A stretch of DNA of 64,000 nucleotides from Plasmodiophora brassicae (Eukaryota > Endomyxa: Phytomyxea > Phytomyxea > Plasmodiophorida), in contig CP145422.1 of assembly GCA_036867785.1 (NCBI GenBank), forward strand, positions 744,001 through 808,000, written 5' to 3'. The notes under the pieces are model-generated. The model saw only the letters and a program-made list of their open reading frames with translations, had not been told where the DNA came from and made no database searches. A program made the position numbers and the translations under genes. Below are positions 1-12,169 of this stretch, piece by piece. Positions within the stretch are counted from its first letter, which is position 1. Every line of letters begins with the position of its first letter.

Positions 1-61
1 GAGATGGTATCCAGTGTGACACACAGCGGTGACGCCAACGCGTGTAGGTGCAGTTTAATGG

Positions 62-2885
62 TCACGTTTCCGAGGCGGTCGTCATTCGCGCCAGCGACTT
101 GCAGCATTTGTCGAAGGCGTCGCGACAGGACTGGACGGACAGGCGCCGGCTGCTGCTGATGGACTGGATGGATTTGCATCGCGCGGCGGTCTCGAACTCG
201 TTGATCGTGGACGGAGGGATGACGACGTTATTGCTGTCGTACTTGGCGCATGCGTCGCGCGTTCTGGCGAGCGACGACGACGCTTTCGCGATGAAATCAC
301 GAAGGACGACACGCGTCTCGACGATGGCTTGGACGATGCCGGCGTTGTGCGAGGACAGCGATCGCTTGGGAGGGATCTGCCCGGCCCAGACCTCGGCGAA
401 CAACGTGACGAACCTGGCGGCGAACATGGAGAACGAGACGATGCCGGGCAGGGTGCCGTCGATGTCCTTCAGCAGACGGTCGACGTGCGCGTCCAGGGCG
501 ACTTGGCACAATTGCAATTGCCGCTGCACCGCCTTCCACCTGACCGTGTTGTCGTCCTGGTCCTGCTGAACCACCGTGCTCTTGCCGAGTGCATCCTTCG
601 ACGCCGACCACGATTCCGCAATGCAGCAGGCGAGCTCCAGGATCAGGAAACACAATCGCCAGTGTTCCATAGCCAGTGCGTCGTCCCCGTCTCGGTCGTC
701 TTCGAGCCCGAGCTGTGCAATGGAGTCGGACAGGGCGCGTAACGTCGACCTGTCGACGCGAGCGGTCAGGAACGACAACGAGCAATCCAGCAACGCGAGC
801 TCCGCGAGGTGCCAGTTGCTGTCTTCGGGTGCCACCTTCCAGGACGACGCCATCGGGAACGGGGCAGGTTTGTTCAGCGACGCCGATCGGGCCGCAGGTG
901 GGCCACGCGACATGATCAACGAATGGTCGTCGTTCACGAACAGGTCGGCAGAGTTGACAGGAGGCGGATCCAGGTCCGGCTGCCTCTTGCAGGCCTTTGG
1001 CGTGATGTCGCCGACCATCAGCAGGTGCACTAGCGCTCGGTACCGATGCGCCATGGCCAGGCGGAACGAGTGGCGCAGGCGATGCTGGAACTGGATGAAG
1101 TCCATCGCCTGGTCCAGGTGCTCGCACCGGTACGCCAAGATGACTAGGTCGGCGGCGTCGATGCAGTATTGGTCGTAGAATTCCACAATGTCATCCGCCA
1201 CCGACCTGGCATGCGACACGAACCCATAGCGTAATGCGTCGCTCATCACCAGATGCGACAGCGTATCCAGCTGAGCGACAGCGCTGGTTAGCCCATCAGG
1301 CAAGTCACCGACCTGCCAACAACGTTACCTGCACTGATTTCACGTCGAGGGCAGCGTAATGGGCGAAGGCGGTCGCGAACGCGCCAATGGCCGGGTGCGA
1401 GTAGAGTCGAATGAGAAGGAGGCGGAAGTGGAAGTTGGACGAGGACAGGGTCAGGCCATGTTCCAGGACGCCGATCGCGTCCAGAACGTACGACGGGTCG
1501 CCAGTGTGTTCGTGCAGGTCGACGAGCGCGTGCGCACAGAGCAGGCACAGGTCGTCGCCGGGTCGGAACTCGCTGGGCTCCAGGGACGTGCCCGCGTTCA
1601 CCGCTGTCACGAACCCGTTGAACAGCGACACCGCCTTCTGGCGCAGCAATTCAGCGGGCAGTGACGCCAACGATCCTGCCGACCTCGCCACCATCTCGAA
1701 CGACGCCCTCTGGCGAACGCGCTTCTCCGCGTTGCCACCCTTATCGTCCTGCAACTTGTTCATCATCTCCTGGACGCCGTTCAGGACTTCGCGAGTGACG
1801 TAAGGCGCAACGTCGTCGATGAAGCAGCGCGTCGTGCTGAACCGCCGGAAGTAGGCGACGACGAGATGGGCAACGGGTCCCATCTTCGTCGTGTGCACCA
1901 GTCGCATCTCGGCGATAAAGGGCCCGCGCTTACGTGTGTCTTGCTCCTGGAGAGCGATCAGGAACGCGCGCGCGTCCTGGGCGGTCCCCAGTGCAACGTG
2001 TGCGTCCACAAGAAGGTCCAGGTACCGCATGTCGTCCTGGCTGTGATCCTGCACGAGGCGCTGGACAACCTTGATGCATTCGGCAGGGTCTCCAGCACGC
2101 AGCAACGATCGTGCCAGGATCAGGAGACGATCCGGGTCGTCGTCACGCCATAACGACCCAGTCGGTCCAGTCAACGTCTGGATGGCCGCCTTGTAATCAC
2201 CCTGCCGCCACTGGACCCGAACGTACATTCGGACACGTTCCATTGGCATTGGTTTGCCGGCGTCGTGTCGTGACAGCAAGGCGGCGGCCAGACCCAGCAA
2301 CCGAGCGTGACCTGACGAGGCTGGCTGGATGTCACCGGGGCCGGCGAGAATCGATTCGCGGGTCAGGGCGCCGTTCTGCAATTCGATGGACAGTGCCGCC
2401 CATTGAGCGTACCGCTCCGTGCCGAACAGTCGGAAGAGCGTCATGGCTGCCTGCTGCATGGGCAGCAGCTTCCACTGGCGAAGATGGGCGAAATGCAGGC
2501 CGATCAACAGCGTCTCGTCGTTGGGGTTCTGTTTGCAGGCGAGTTCGTAGGCGCGCGCGTTCCAATCCAGGCGTTGCAGGTCGCGGAACACGACGAGCAT
2601 GGTCTCGAGAACAGCAGGTTCCGTCGGTGACAACGCCAGAAATCGCTCACAGACGTCATACGACTGTTCGATACGGTCGCCGCGGACGAGCGCCATGGCT
2701 TTCAGCGCCAGCAGGATCGCGTCCTCGCCGAATCGGTTCTCGGCATTGCGGATCAGCTTCAGCGCCTGGCGATATTCACCAGCGTCCAATGCGTCCTGTG
2801 CAGCACGCGAACGACGATCAGGACATCGGGTGAAGGCGGACGCAGGTCGCTAACGTACGTAGATCGGGCCGAGTTTGACGCGCAT
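62..2885 (-). CDS. NAA25: NatB N-terminal acetyltransferase auxiliary subunit (NAA25/Mdm20)
   Basis: Auxiliary, ribosome-anchoring subunit of the NatB complex, which acetylates Met-Asp/Glu/Asn N-termini co-translationally. Three exons on the minus strand: 2885-2859, 2795-1329 and 1270-62, with introns of 63 and 58 nt; total 900 codons plus stop. The first exon is only nine codons (MRVKLGPIY) and splices in phase to DALDAGEYRQALKL, recreating the family's N-terminal 'PIYDALD-G-Y--AL' block. The second junction gives ALDVKSVQ-LDTLSHLV, again typical of Mdm20. The protein is TPR-like and alpha-helical throughout, with an N-terminal tetratricopeptide stretch followed by the Mdm20 domain. Length matches the family (about 900-970 aa). 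In-frame stops in both introns show that splicing is required. The short first exon and the exact start are the least certain parts. Confidence 0.88.
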
Positions 2886-3223
2886 CAGGCCGCGGATATG
2901 AGCTGCAAGTTCGCGCACTCCGACGGGATTGCGAGTTGCGACAGACCGAGGGCAGACAACGGACAACCGGCGCTGGAGAGGGTGCGACGACAGGGATGCA
3001 GACAACACTGTAGTGTGGAACATTCGCCAAACGGGCGCATGGGTGTACGTGCCCACTTGTAGGTATTCTGCAGTGCGTGAATTTCAACGCGCAGCACACA
3101 GAGACACCTTTGTGGCAACCATTCAGATGGTTTGCTTAACACGCATGGGGAAGACATGATGATTGGTGACAGCGCAGACAGGTCGAGGTCTCTGTCGATC
3201 CACTCCGTGAAGATTGCCAGTCG

Positions 3224-3230
3224 AAAAAAA
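3224..3230 (-). terminator. RNA polymerase III terminator of tRNA-Leu
   Basis: Seven consecutive A on the plus strand (T7 on the tRNA strand) lie 11 nt beyond the tRNA 3' end. This is the usual Pol III stop signal. Confidence 0.85.
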
Positions 3231-3241
3231 TTGACCGTCAA

Positions 3242-3325
3242 TACCGCCGCCAGGTTTCGAACCTGGGCCCTCCGAAGAGGACCAGCGCCTAAAGCTGGCG
3301 TGTTAGACCACTCCACCACAGCGGC
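3242..3325 (-). tRNA. tRNA-Leu (anticodon UAG)
   Basis: Read on the minus strand, an 84-nt cloverleaf can be folded. The 7-bp acceptor stem GCCGCTG/CGGCGGT has two G-U wobble pairs, with discriminator A. The anticodon stem CCAGC/GCTGG encloses loop TTTAGGC, giving anticodon TAG (reads CUA). The T arm CCAGG-TTCGAAA-CCTGG is perfect. A long variable arm (TCCTCTTCGGAGGG) marks a class II tRNA, as expected for leucine. There is no intron and no encoded CCA. A run of seven T follows 11 nt downstream. Confidence 0.95.
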
Positions 3326-3359
3326 TGAACACTGTCCACGGGACACAAACAGGCACTGA

Positions 3360-3790
3360 ACAAGTTTGCACCACTCAAGGTCCCAACGTGTGAAATTATC
3401 AGTGATGGTTTGAACGAATGGCACTTGTTTGACACCTAGGCTGGAATCAACGTCATTTCGACGCCATATCGCGGCAGTTACGATTGCGCCACCCATCCGA
3501 AACGTAAACTGGAATACCCATCGTGAGTCCGGTACACTTTCGAGACCGCTATGGTTCGTAGAGAATGGTGAAGTACGACGACGTCGTGTCAGGCATCCGG
3601 TTACGTTCATACAACACCGAATGTGCCGTATCTCATTCCGAATTGCGAAGCCAAATGGTGTTTGGCCTGTCCAGTACTCGGGAGGGGGACCACCGGGGAA
3701 CCGCATGGTGATGTAACCTTTTGCCGAATCCACCCGCCACACACGGAAGGCATGCTTCGACAGAGTGGCCTTCGATTCTTCAATATATGT
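3360..3790. other. intergenic, no gene seen
   Basis: About 430 bp between the tRNA 5' side and the end of the ABHD18-like gene. The open frames here show no recognisable domain or splice logic. It holds the tRNA 5' flank and the 3' flank of the next gene. Confidence 0.5.
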
Positions 3791-5072
3791 TTATGACGAC
3801 AGTGCTTCGCTGGTGTTCATCACGTCAACGGCTCGTTGGATGATGGGTGCAAACCGCGTGCCGGATTGACGAATTGCTAAGATGTGCCCGCCCGGCATCC
3901 ATGCCATTTCGCTGTGCGTACTGATCTCCGCCAACATGTCGTGCAATTCCTGGCTCTCGACCGGGTGTACGCATCGGTCGTGCATTGCCGCGATGCTCAT
4001 CGTCACCAAGGTCAGCGCCTGCTTCGATTCTTTTCGCCATTCCACCATCTTCCGGATGTGCTTCCTGGCGAATAGTTCCACCATATACAGCTGCGCCTGT
4101 GCGATGTTCTTCGCACCTGTTCGGAAATGTGTTTGGAATTGGCGTTCTGCGTTGTCCTGATGCGACGCTACCGATGGATTTGGCGATGTTCTTCCAGTCG
4201 ATCCAGGCGGCCAACGCGCCAAAGATGAATGGGCGGCCTGAACACGGCGCAATGCAGGGGACGAGGGCAACCGGTTCCTTGGTAAGTAGAGCTGCGCCCG
4301 TGGCCGGGACGGCACCAGCTGAGATGCCCGTAATGCACACGCTGGCGGCCGGGAACTGCTTACGCGCCCAGCTGACCAGCATGGCGCCCTCGAACATGGC
4401 CACGATGCTGGCCTGGAAGAACTCGGACACCGTCCGTATCAGGAACCGCTCCTGTCCCGGCGGGCGCCTGGATCCATACCTCCAGTGAAAACAGTCAGTT
4501 CTTCCGGAAGGACCATGTCAGGATGCCCCACCTACATGGGTATCATCACCAGGATGGATGCCGTCTGGGAATCCACGAGCCGATTCGCTATCGCGTCTCG
4601 TCTGAAATCGAACGTTTCGTCCCCCGTCATCTGGAAATGAATAACAACGCCTAACGGGCACGCGCATCAAACCGGCGTCTTGGCAGAGGCTGGTGCCCAA
4701 TGCCTTACCCTTGACCGGGCCCTTGGTTGGGCGTACGAGCTGGAAGTGGGCACGGTGACATTCCTTTGGAAGAAAGTGGGGGAACGGGGCATCGAACGTC
4801 GCCTCCTCGACCGTGTACGCACCGTTCACCTTTGACGTCGCTGGCCGATCCTCCCAGACGAGATTCGTTAAGTAGGGAATGCCTGATAGGCCCAAGCACG
4901 CGCGCCTGATGACCTCCTCGGATTCATCCAGGACGCTGACGTCGCCGATGCCATCGGCGAACAGGCGCCCGCTGTCGTAAACGGAGCTGGCGTGCACGGC
5001 GACGGTGTCCACGAACCCGACCGCCCACGAGATCGTCTCCATGGCCATTTTAAACTTCTTTTCCACCTCCAT
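3791..5072 (-). CDS. ABHD18-like alpha/beta hydrolase (DUF2048)
   Basis: Predicted alpha/beta-hydrolase of the ABHD18 family; its physiological substrate is not settled by the sequence. Four exons (5072-4709, 4650-4536, 4479-4172, 4116-3791), introns 55-58 nt, 370 aa. Landmarks in order: N-terminal FDAPFPHFLPKE, the MTGDETFDFRRD block (family H-L-A-G-T-G-D-H-x-(Y/F)-x-R-R), PMYGSRRPPGQ (family PYYG-R-P), the nucleophile elbow ITGISAGA, and a C-terminal MPGGHILA with the expected catalytic His. The elbow has Gly-Ile-Ser-Ala-Gly, so the catalytic Ser is present. Each junction restores a known family block, which is strong support. Start: first in-frame ATG at 5072; ATGs at 5048 and 5042 are alternatives, and an upstream exon in 5100-5320 is possible. 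Confidence 0.8.
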
Positions 5073-5319
5073 GCCTGCAGTCGATCGTCCCACCCGCCTC
5101 GGTTGAGATATGTTTAAGGACACGGGCGCCCGCGAACGGAACAGATATTACGAATGTGGCGACCTGATAGTACGCGTGCGGATACGACAAGTCGATATCC
5201 TGGTTCAGCAGTCCACGCAGGGTCGTCTGGGGCACGCGTCCGAACGCATCGCACCATCGTCCGGTAACATACGTATCATAGCCCGGGTTGATCCAGGCAC
5301 AGCGTTGCCACAACTCCAT
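5050..5319 (-). CDS. unresolved ORF upstream of the ABHD18-like gene
   Basis: An 89-codon ATG-initiated frame overlapping the proposed start of the hydrolase gene by 23 bp. No domain recognised; rich in aromatic and hydrophobic residues around YPHAYYQVATFVISV. It may be a 5' exon of the ABHD18-like gene, a small separate gene, or non-coding. No splice junction into the hydrolase frame could be fixed with confidence. Confidence 0.2.
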   Translation of the reverse strand: MELWQRCAWINPGYDTYVTGRWCDAFGRVPQTTLRGLLNQDIDLSYPHAYYQVATFVISVPFAGARVLKHISTEAGGTIDCRHGGGKEV

Positions 5320-5473
5320 GAGGTTGCACCCGTTTCGCCATGGGCTGGAACCCGCGACAACCCAGTAAACTGTTCGTCGACCTACAGCATGACCGCACCG
5401 TTTACTTAACGGGGAGATGATTATACGTTGGAGCGTGTGGTCGCCATCGCCATCAGCGATACTTCTCTATATA

Positions 5474-6274
5474 CTACTGTCGTTGGCGTCGGGCTCTGGA
5501 ACGCGTCTGGACGATGTTCGGTTCGTAGTGCTGGGACGCGAAGGGCATGCTGCGTCCGAGGTCGGCGATCAGAGGCTGGGACTGGCGAAGGACGCGGTCG
5601 GCGGCGTTGCTCCACAGGCCACGAATGTACTTCAGGCCGAGGCGGAATCGGTCCGGCTCCACCCTGTTCACGGAGCGAACGATGTGGGCACCCGTATAGA
5701 GACTCGCGCCGATAATGATGCAGGACACGATGGTGAATACGATCAAACCGACGCCCGGGTACTGAACGATCGGAGGCGGCAGGATCTCCATCGCCCTTGA
5801 TATCGTCTGGTGCATGCGCAGAGCGGTCCTCAGGTTCCTCAGGCGAATGTCGCTGTCATCCGTCTTTTTCCTCGCGGTTTCAATCGCAATCAGCGCCTTC
5901 AGCGCGTCCACGATGGCAACGTGCGCGTAAAACTCCTCGCGTAGCTGATCCGCCTCGGCAACGCTGAACTCATGGTCGGCCCGCTTCTGGAACGCCACGA
6001 TATCATCCAGCGTCTCCTTCGTCAACCCACGCACGCAGCACGTTAGCACAAGCTCTCGCGCCAGCCTGTTCTTATCGCCGATCTGCGCCAGCACATCGTC
6101 GTTGATCTTGACGGCGATCGCCTGCTCGCGTTTCGACCCGCTGAACCAGCCTTTCGACGCCGCCTCGGTACGCAGGCTTGCTAGCGACCTGCACCCGCTC
6201 GTCTGGAGAATGGGCGCCGAAGCCGCAATGCCAACCACGATCACGGACGACACGATCGCCACCGCGACGCCCAT
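5474..6274 (-). CDS. hypothetical membrane protein, two TM helices
   Basis: A 266-aa frame with two clear hydrophobic segments: residues about 1-20 (MGVAVAIVSSVIVVGIAAS) and about 173-195 (VGLIVFTIVSCIIIGASLYT). Between them lies a roughly 150-residue, charged, probably helical region, and the C-terminus is basic (RSRARRQRQ). This suggests a hairpin membrane protein with an extended helical loop. No family recognised. The start is the first in-frame ATG; the frame continues open upstream to about 6430 without an ATG, so a short 5' exon beginning at the ATG at 6473 is possible. Confidence 0.6.
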   Translation of the reverse strand: MGVAVAIVSSVIVVGIAASAPILQTSGCRSLASLRTEAASKGWFSGSKREQAIAVKINDDVLAQIGDKNRLARELVLTCCVRGLTKETLDDIVAFQKRADHEFSVAEADQLREEFYAHVAIVDALKALIAIETARKKTDDSDIRLRNLRTALRMHQTISRAMEILPPPIVQYPGVGLIVFTIVSCIIIGASLYTGAHIVRSVNRVEPDRFRLGLKYIRGLWSNAADRVLRQSQPLIADLGRSMPFASQHYEPNIVQTRSRARRQRQ

Positions 6275-6483
6275 GCCGGTGACTGCGTCTCGCAGTCGCA
6301 CCAGCGTTACTGGACGCCGAAAATAGTTCACTCGCGGACAGTGTGGACTGCAGAGGGCGGCACGAAGCCACGAACCCACGGCACCGGCACGAACCCCGCG
6401 ACGCTGCAGTGCTCGGGTACGGTCCGGCACCTATGAACTTGTGATATCTTCGACAGGCAAGGTCGAACGGCATTTATACAATA

Positions 6484-7742
6484 TTACGGTGGTGGAGGGC
6501 CAGGGAGCATAGGGCGCGGCGCTTGGGTGGGCGGGGCCCAGTTCATGACGGGCCTGGTCGGGTCGTGCGGCGGGCACGGCCAAACGTCATCGTGGTCGCA
6601 TTCGTCGACCTTGAACGATTCGACGTTGAACATGCGCCCGTCGTCGTTGACGTGGTAGCACGAGTTTTCGGTGCCGCCGATGGAACCGCGTAGCGTCGAT
6701 TCGGCGCCCCGGTGCCGCAACAGATTATATCGAAATGCGAGATGGGGACGATCCTTGCGATACGACGCGCTGCGGTATTGTTTCAGGCGACCAGGTACTG
6801 GTTGCAATGGTCACAAACACACCTTTGTTCAGTCTCACCGGCAAACCACTCGACAACAAGATGGTCAGGCGGGCGGCGACGCTGGTGCTCGAAAAGATAA
6901 TCGGAGAAGATGGGCATGTCTTTACGTTTGAGGAAAATGCCATTCATGCCTTCAGCCATAACGAGTGCAATCCAGTCAGGTGCATACCTGTAAAGACTGC
7001 CAATAAGAACAGGAACATGTCTAACAAAATTCGCGCCTGTACCGGTAGGCTTTAGCCAGGAGGTGCAGGATGGCTTCAAGACCAGAAGGGCATAACCAGA
7101 AGTCGTCCTCAAGGAACATGAAGTACGACGGGGACAAATCGTATGCCAATCGCATCATTGAAACAATATCCCTGGTCTGCTTGCGGACGCGCCACGACGG
7201 CACATCGGGATTGATGAATTCGTTGGCAGGGGGTTCTTCCAAGTCCTCTGCTGTCAGTCTCGCGTCGTTCTCTACGAAGATGAATTCCGGCCTGTGCGAC
7301 AGTCTGGACTGTGCTTTGCCGAACGCCGAATGCTTAGCACCATTCTTGACAATTAATACACACTGAGAGGGACGTCAGCAGGTGTCACAGCAGCGAGCAT
7401 CAGAAACCCTACAATTCTTCGATACATCGGATCATTGGGGTCCTCTGGAAGCTGTTCGAGAATACGATCCAGCGTCGGATTCAAATAATCGGTCTTCCTG
7501 GCGAGCGTCGGCACACCAAACAAAAGATATGGCGGCAATTCAGAAGGCGGAGCCCTTGTCGGGTTCGGAACTGCGATGATAGGTCTCGGCGTCGTCGCGC
7601 TCGAGTACAGCAATCGCAGCACGCTCAGCATAGCGACCACCAGCATCATGAGCGAGACGACTCTGACGACCGGGTTCGTACTCGCCTCCGCCCATGCCCG
7701 TCGTGACGCACGCCGCAGCAACCGCTGATCGAACATGGCCAT
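6484..7742 (-). CDS. GT54-family (MGAT4-like) N-acetylglucosaminyltransferase
   Basis: Type II Golgi membrane glycosyltransferase resembling alpha-1,3-mannosyl-glycoprotein 4-beta-GlcNAc transferase (GnT-IV). Four exons: 7742-7362, 7308-7043, 6987-6839, 6797-6484; introns 53, 55 and 41 nt; 369 aa. Short basic cytoplasmic tail, then a signal anchor at about residues 25-46. The catalytic region starts at [11 protein letters not shown] and contains FMFLEDDFW (the acidic E-D-D motif of GT54, near residue 193), [10 protein letters not shown], and HLVVEWFA. It is followed by a family-like [11 protein letters not shown] and [11 protein letters not shown]. It ends in a Pro-rich tail. It is shorter than animal MGAT4 (about 530 aa), lacking most of the C-terminal lectin-like part. 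The 41-nt last intron is the weakest junction. Confidence 0.78.
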
Positions 7743-8343
7743 GCGGGCGCGCGCACGCCCGAACCACGCAACCCGCCACAGATCACGCCCAGCAGTACAT
7801 CTCCCAGGCACTGCCGATGCGCTTCGGGCAGCGTCAGCGTCAGCGGTTTGTTCCTGAAATTCCGCCGAGCGCCCTGCCCCTGCCACGGATTTCTTTTGCC
7901 CAGATGTTTGTTTTTGGGGACGTGGGGCATTGTATTCGTGAAGGACGGGCAGCGTCTTCGCTCCGCCGCACAGTGAGCAGTGGTGCAGCGGCAGTCATGC
8001 GCCGTCGTCTCTGTGTCCCTGTCTCGTGATGGTGGCCATGGAGGTGGCGTTTTCCCGACAGCTACGGGTCCACAATTTGCGGAATGCAGTGGAGGGGAAC
8101 CCTATTCGGGTTTGCCGTGACGACAGTCAGCTGCACCTCCTGGCGCCGATCGTGCCGAAGTGTCCAACAGCCAGGACCTGCGAAGGCGGCTGCGGTTCCG
8201 TACCTGTAGTGAAATCTGTACCGGAGCCAGTTTTCCGAATGACAACGAGACAGATACAGGTACTTGGCAGTTTGCAGCCCGAGAACCCCACCTAACCGCG
8301 GTCAATGCACGCTTAGCTTACGCATCGTCACATTGCTGTTGTC

Positions 8344-9207
8344 ATTGCGTGCGTGCGAAACCCGAGTCACGAACGTCTTCGGGAGCGTCTTCGGACGCTG
8401 GAGTTCGTTGGGTGCGGGCTGACCCAGGCGTTTATGGGTTTGGTGCAGAAGTTGGTATCTACAGACATTGTACGACCATCTCTCGTCTGACGCCGACTGC
8501 CAGCTGAGCGTGTCCCGCAGATGCCAAACCTGGAATGCGTTAATGTTTCGAACAATCCCCTGGGAGACACTGGATTCGACAATCTGTGCAGAACCTTGCG
8601 ACAATGTGCACGCCTGAGGGCATTCACTGCCGTCAACGTGCAACTATCACCTCGAAACGGTCTCAGTGAGCTTGCAGGGCTGCTTTCCGCCTGCCCGACT
8701 GTCGACGAGATCAGCATAACGTCGACGGTCGAGCCGTCCTTTGAAATCCAGCACCATCCGAAATTCATGGTACCCGTCATCTGATGAAGACTCGGCTCAC
8801 CGTGACACTGGTGTGCCCAGGACTTCGTTCTCAACGCGAAACATTCAGCTGGACAGCACGTCAATGTACATCGGTTTCCGGTTGATGTCCACAAGATGAA
8901 GCATCGTCCAGAGTTGGAGAATCGGTTGGGGCCCAACGGCATCATGTCCTTGGCACAAAGTCTCACAGCAGCAAGATTGCGACGACTGGATTTTGGAAAC
9001 ATCGCGACATCGGACAGCATGGACGGCCTGATAAGGCTTTTGAACGCATCCGTCCTTGCCGAATCACTGAAGTGCCTCCGGATAAGACTTCCGATTGCGA
9101 TTACAGGCCATGATGTTCAGCTACTCGACGCCCTTCTGAACGTCGTCCAGAACCGACCCGACCTGGATCTCGACTGCATCTGGATACGGTCCCCGCCAGT
9201 GATATAA
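8344..9207 (+). CDS. leucine-rich-repeat protein (5' end unresolved)
   Basis: Several ribonuclease-inhibitor-type LRRs spread over at least three exons: up to 8454, 8521-8769, and 8821-9207. Splicing the 66-nt intron 8455-8520 joins LTQAFMGLVQKL to MPNLECVNVSNNPLGDTG, an ideal LRR consensus. Splicing the 51-nt intron 8770-8820 joins KFM to DFVLNAKH in frame with the last exon. Later repeats read LRRLDFGN and LKCLRIRLP. There is no signal peptide or membrane segment in the visible part. The beginning could not be placed: upstream frames to about 8026 contain possible further repeats, so the given start is approximate. Binding partner unknown. Confidence 0.6.
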
Positions 9208-9480
9208 TCTCGTACCGTTGTTCGGAACACTAATTGCCCGCTGGCGTCCCGCTAGTCGGATCGAACACTTGTCTAGCAAAGATAGACGGTCCAGCGTCGG
9301 CCGGCCACCAGGCTCGACACATATCACGTGATAGACGCCTGCGGCCATTGCCAGGTGCCCAGGTCTGTGTGGCGTCCCGCAGGGGCCAGGAAGGTTGAAC
9401 ACTGCGGCGGCGACATTGTCATTTTGAGACGGCGCGGGATCCCCGAACCTGTCCTCGGGTGCGCGAGGCCCACTGTGTTC

Positions 9481-10633
9481 ATGGATAGCGACACCGACAG
9501 GACGCTGGACGATGTTACTGAAGGCGAGAGGACCGTCGATGACGGAACGGCAGAGGCCATGATGGTGGACAGCGAGAGAAGAGATGCGGACGCGACGCAG
9601 GACGACGAGGAGCAGCGGGTTGTGCCCGATGACGACCCGTACGCCATCCCGTTGTCGCCGTTGCCCGTCAACATGCCTGCGTCGCCTGCGGATCACGGTG
9701 CTCATCCAGCGGCTGACGATGCGCAGAATGAGACGGAACCACCAACGACGGCTCGACGCCTGACTGGGTTCATGCAATTCAACAGGCAGTACCGCGCTGA
9801 CCATAAAGGCGAGCTGAAAGGCAAATCGTTGAAAGAGTCTTCCAAGGTATCCCGTGGAAATCCACGATTGGGCTGTTACCTGATATTGTGGTAGATCGTC
9901 AGTGCTGCTTGGCATGCGCTGCCAGAGGAAGAACGTACCGCCATGAAAGAGCAAGCCAAACAGGTATCTCAGGCACATGCAGGTGCCACTCAGTTGGAGA
10001 AGAAAGACAGCGGATCTTCTCTGCCTGTCGGATCCATCCTTCCAGTACGTTCTAGACTTATAGGTGCTCGGCTCGGGATTGATTGTGCATGTTCTTCTGG
10101 CATAGGTGTCGCGGGTGAGGAAGGTGATCACGCTTGACCCAGATGTTCACGCCGTGTCAAAGGAAGCGACGCTGATGATGTCGGTTTGCACTGTGACGAA
10201 TCGTGCCATTGTGTGTGTGTGTGTGTGTGACGTTGGTGGTTGCAGAACGGCGTCTGCCGAGTTGTTCTGTGCATCGCTGGCGAAAACTGCTATGCGGTTG
10301 TCGAGTTCAAAACGAACCCTGCAGGTGCGAGATGTCCTGCAAGCCATTCGTACTGAGCGGACACTCAAGTTCCTTGCTGGCGCATTCAACAAGAACAATG
10401 AGGCAGACGCGAACCGAAGCACGTCGGGAACGAAGAGAACTCGCGCTTCGAACGCTAGCGAAGACAACAGGCAGGCGCACAAGACGTCAAAGATAACCTC
10501 GTTCTTTAAAGGCACATCTGTCACTGGTTACTCTGTATCGCCCTGTGGCGCCATCAGCACTTGCAGCTGGCAACTATGGTCCCGACAATGTATCAACTTC
10601 GGTCTCTTCGGGTTTGGTGGTAACGTAGAGTGA
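9481..10633 (+). CDS. HMG-box / histone-fold fusion protein with PIP-like tail
   Basis: Four exons (9481-9846, 9895-10044, 10106-10179, 10246-10633), introns 48, 61 and 66 nt, 325 aa. Residues 1-90 are acidic and disordered. An HMG-box-like domain follows (about 95-155): GFMQFNRQYRADHKGELK, then across the first intron SKIVSAAWHALPEEERTAMK. After a short linker comes a CBF/NF-Y-type histone fold split over two introns: LPVSRVRKVITLDPDVHAVS, then ASAELFCASLAKTAMRL, LQVRDVLQAI and TLKFLAGAF, close to the POLE4/CHRAC1/Dpb3 type. Near the C-terminus SKITSFFK resembles a PCNA-interacting peptide (I-x-x-F-F), though without the leading Gln. Together this points to a chromatin or replication-fork protein. 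The very C-terminus after SFFKGTS may use another intron, so the last about 30 residues are uncertain. Confidence 0.72.
10211..10229. repeat. (GT)n microsatellite inside an intron
   Basis: About 9.5 GT units within the third intron (10180-10245) of the HMG/histone-fold gene. Confidence 0.9.
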
Positions 10634-10812
10634 AGTGGTTGGCATCCTGGTCGTCAAAGGGATCCAGGTGAACACCAGAAACGGAACCGCTGTTTCTCAG
10701 ATTACAGCGGCAACATTAGAAATCTCGCTAGCAGAGCAACAGTGCGATTTGCCGTCTCTGGACGTGAATGCGGTTTGTCGAATGTATCCAACGGATGATG
10801 CAAGTAAGGTAA

Positions 10813-12133
<1,321 letters not shown>

Positions 12134-12169
12134 CGAAAGTGGACATCCAGTTTATGTATCCAGTTAACG

